Source: Limnohabitans sp. WS1
Lineage (GTDB): Bacteria; Pseudomonadota; Gammaproteobacteria; Burkholderiales; Burkholderiaceae_C
Length of the DNA stretch: 64,000 nucleotides
Direction of reading: 5' to 3'
Assembly (NCBI RefSeq): GCF_003063265.1
Contig: NZ_NERU01000010.1
Span: forward strand, 62,001-126,000
Part shown: one piece after another, positions 62,668 through 64,000 of the stretch
How the letters are laid out: every line of letters begins with the position of its first letter
How positions within the stretch are numbered: the stretch's first letter is position 1
The notes under the pieces: generated by a model
Told to the model about the DNA's origin: nothing
Database searches by the model: none
Seen by the model: only the letters and a program-made list of their open reading frames with translations
Position numbers and translations under genes: made by a program

Positions 62668-62900
62668 GCTCATCGCGACGAGGGCGTCGCTCCTACACGG
62701 GGCAGGCATCACCCTTTTGTAGGAGACCCGCCCCCGGGGCGATGGGGGGTGGTCTGCCAGGCTCATCGCGACGAGGGCGTCGCGCCCACCAGAAACAGGG
62801 ATCACCTCTTTGTGGGAGCCCCGCCCCCGGGGCGATGGGTTGTGGTCTGCCAGGCTCATCGCGACGAGGGCGTCGCTCCTACACGGGGCAGGCATCACCT
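62668..62900. repeat. second REP family (GTAGGAGCG type), 93-bp tandem period
   Basis: GCTCATCGCGACGAGGGCGT starts at 62668, 62761 and 62854, exactly 93 bases apart. Read on the minus strand, 62671-62696 and 62857-62882 begin with GTAGGAGCGACGCCCTCGTC. Between them lie forward partners with GTAGGAG or GTGGGAG (62719, 62812) and a CCCGCCCCCGGGGCG palindrome. They resemble the GTAGGAGCG REPs of pseudomonads and differ from the other arrays here. Confidence 0.85.
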
Positions 62901-62907
62901 CCCTCGC

Positions 62908-64000
62908 TCACCAGGTGTCGATGGCCAGTGCGCCATCGAAGGGCCTGACTTGCCCCGCCTCTAGCCCAGCCACCAGCCAATCACGCGTGGTGGCCGGGTC
63001 GATGACCGCATCAATTTCTAACGTGGCCGCCATATTGATCGCGCTGCCGTTCTCGTATTGCTGAGCCAGCAGCTGATCAAACAACGCTTCGCGCTCAGGG
63101 CCTTCGGGCAGGGCTGCGAGTTCCTTGCGGTAACCCAGCCGCACCGCGCCCTCCAGGCCCATGCCGCCAAACTCACCCGTGGGCCAGGCCACCGTGCTCA
63201 GGGTTTCATGAAAGCCTCCGCCGGTCATGGCCATCGCGCCCAGGCCATAACCCTTGCGCAGCACCACGCTCAGCAGTGGCACCCGCAGGTGCGCGGCCGC
63301 CACAAACATGCGCGAGACATGGCGCACCTGTGCCAGCGCTTCGATGTCAGGCCCGACCATGAAGCCGGGCGTGTCCACCAAGCTCACGATGGGCAAACCG
63401 TGTGCATTGCACAGCTGCATGAAACGCGCGGCTTTGTCGGCACCGTCGGCATCGATCGCGCCGCCCAGGTGCAACGGATTGTTGGCCATGAGGCCCACCG
63501 GACGCCCCGCGATTCGCGCCAATGCCGTGTGGATGCCTACGCCAAAACCGTTGCGCAAATGCAAAAGGCTGCCCTCGTCGGCAATGCCCTGCATGGCGGC
63601 GCGGGTGTCGTACACGCGCACACGGTTTTCGGGGACCACATGGCGCAGCGCCTCGGCAGGCGGCGCTTGCCATTCGGTTTGCGCGCCTTGAAAGCACAAC
63701 AGGTAATGCCGCGCTGCCGACACCGCTTGCGCTTCGTTGTCCACCAGAATGTCGATCACGCCGTTGCCGTGCTGCACATCGCTGGGGCCAATCTGCTCCG
63801 GCTTGAAAACGCCCAGTCCTCCGCCTTCGACCATGGCCGGGCCGCCCATGCCGATGTTGCTGCCTGCCGTCGCAATGATCACGTCGCAGCAACCCAGCAA
63901 AGCCGCGTTGCCCGCAAAGCAGCGCCCCGCCACCACGCCCACCACCGGCACTCGGCCATTGAGCCGGGCAAACGAGGCGAAGGTGGCCAGGTTCAAACCC
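62908..64000 (-). CDS. acyl-CoA carboxylase carboxyltransferase (beta) subunit, C-terminal part (cut by window edge)
   Basis: The 364 visible residues are the C-terminal two thirds of a biotin-dependent carboxyltransferase: GRCFAGNAALLGCCDVIIAT, GMGGPAMVEGGGLG, GRPVGLMANNPLHLGGAIDADGADKAARFMQLCN, LPIVSLVDTPGFMVG, and SVVLRKGYGLGAMAM. The conserved oxyanion-hole glycines are present. The reading frame is open to the window edge, so the start lies outside. The acyl-CoA accepted (propionyl, methylcrotonyl, geranyl or other) is not evident. Confidence 0.9.
   Translation of the reverse strand, partial: GLNLATFASFARLNGRVPVVGVVAGRCFAGNAALLGCCDVIIATAGSNIGMGGPAMVEGGGLGVFKPEQIGPSDVQHGNGVIDILVDNEAQAVSAARHYLLCFQGAQTEWQAPPAEALRHVVPENRVRVYDTRAAMQGIADEGSLLHLRNGFGVGIHTALARIAGRPVGLMANNPLHLGGAIDADGADKAARFMQLCNAHGLPIVSLVDTPGFMVGPDIEALAQVRHVSRMFVAAAHLRVPLLSVVLRKGYGLGAMAMTGGGFHETLSTVAWPTGEFGGMGLEGAVRLGYRKELAALPEGPEREALFDQLLAQQYENGSAINMAATLEIDAVIDPATTRDWLVAGLEAGQVRPFDGALAIDTW

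Overview
The window looks like a chromosome segment of a betaproteobacterium, most likely Burkholderiales/Comamonadaceae (Limnohabitans- or Rhodoferax-like). This rests on the high GC, the Bug-type binding protein, the DUF3567 and DUF3108 proteins, the mreBCD-mrdA and gatCAB arrangement, and REP-like repeats with their RAYT transposase. The species cannot be fixed from sequence alone.

Region 1 (1-27618) is a large, almost uninterrupted PQQ (quinoprotein) alcohol-oxidation island. It holds the start of an acetaldehyde-type dehydrogenase, a PqqU/YncD-like TonB receptor, two small c-type cytochromes plus a PedF-type cytochrome c-550, and a soluble-glucose-dehydrogenase-like PQQ enzyme. It also holds an MxaJ/XoxJ-like binding protein, an AcoR-like sigma-54 activator, two SoxH-related metallo-beta-lactamase-fold proteins, and a SoxYZ-like carrier. 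The rest is a second TonB receptor, a NarL-type two-component system, a PQQ alcohol dehydrogenase with the Asp-x-Asp signature of lanthanide enzymes, a beta-propeller protein, and a PedABC-like ABC transporter split over two divergent operons. Seven good -24/-12 (sigma-54) promoters can be read by eye. They tie these units into one regulon, and one of them drives an uncharacterised four-gene operon (10758-13379) that pairs a TolQ/MotA-like and an ExbD-like protein with a membrane protein and a lipoprotein. No pqqABCDE genes are visible, which makes the PQQ importer homologue notable.

Region 2 (27669-36202) holds an MmgE/PrpD protein, a glutathione transferase, a small DksA-like gene pair preceded by two FNR-type boxes, a MarC protein, and the cell-shape operon mreB-mreC-mreD-mrdA.

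Region 3 (36306-45732) is the gatC-gatA-gatB amidotransferase operon, interrupted between gatA and gatB by a tightly coupled AlbA_2/Schlafen-type gene and a ParA-like gene. The 3' end of gatB is followed by an exact 360-bp tandem duplication. After it comes an AT-richer accessory patch with two unknown genes, a Fic protein with its own operator, a Phd/PIN toxin-antitoxin pair, and a possible gene remnant.

Region 4 (45829-64000) is metabolic. It has a FAH-family hydrolase divergent from an IclR regulator, DUF3108 and DUF3567 proteins, an AbrB-type membrane protein, a class III aminotransferase, a rhodanese, a LysM protein, purU, a LysR regulator and a GlcD-like oxidase. A RAYT transposase then sits among REP repeats, followed by a MarR-controlled aromatic operon (flavin monooxygenase, DUF2783, VOC, fumarylacetoacetase) and a carboxyltransferase that runs off the end. 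REP-like palindromes of two families fill most convergent intergenic gaps.
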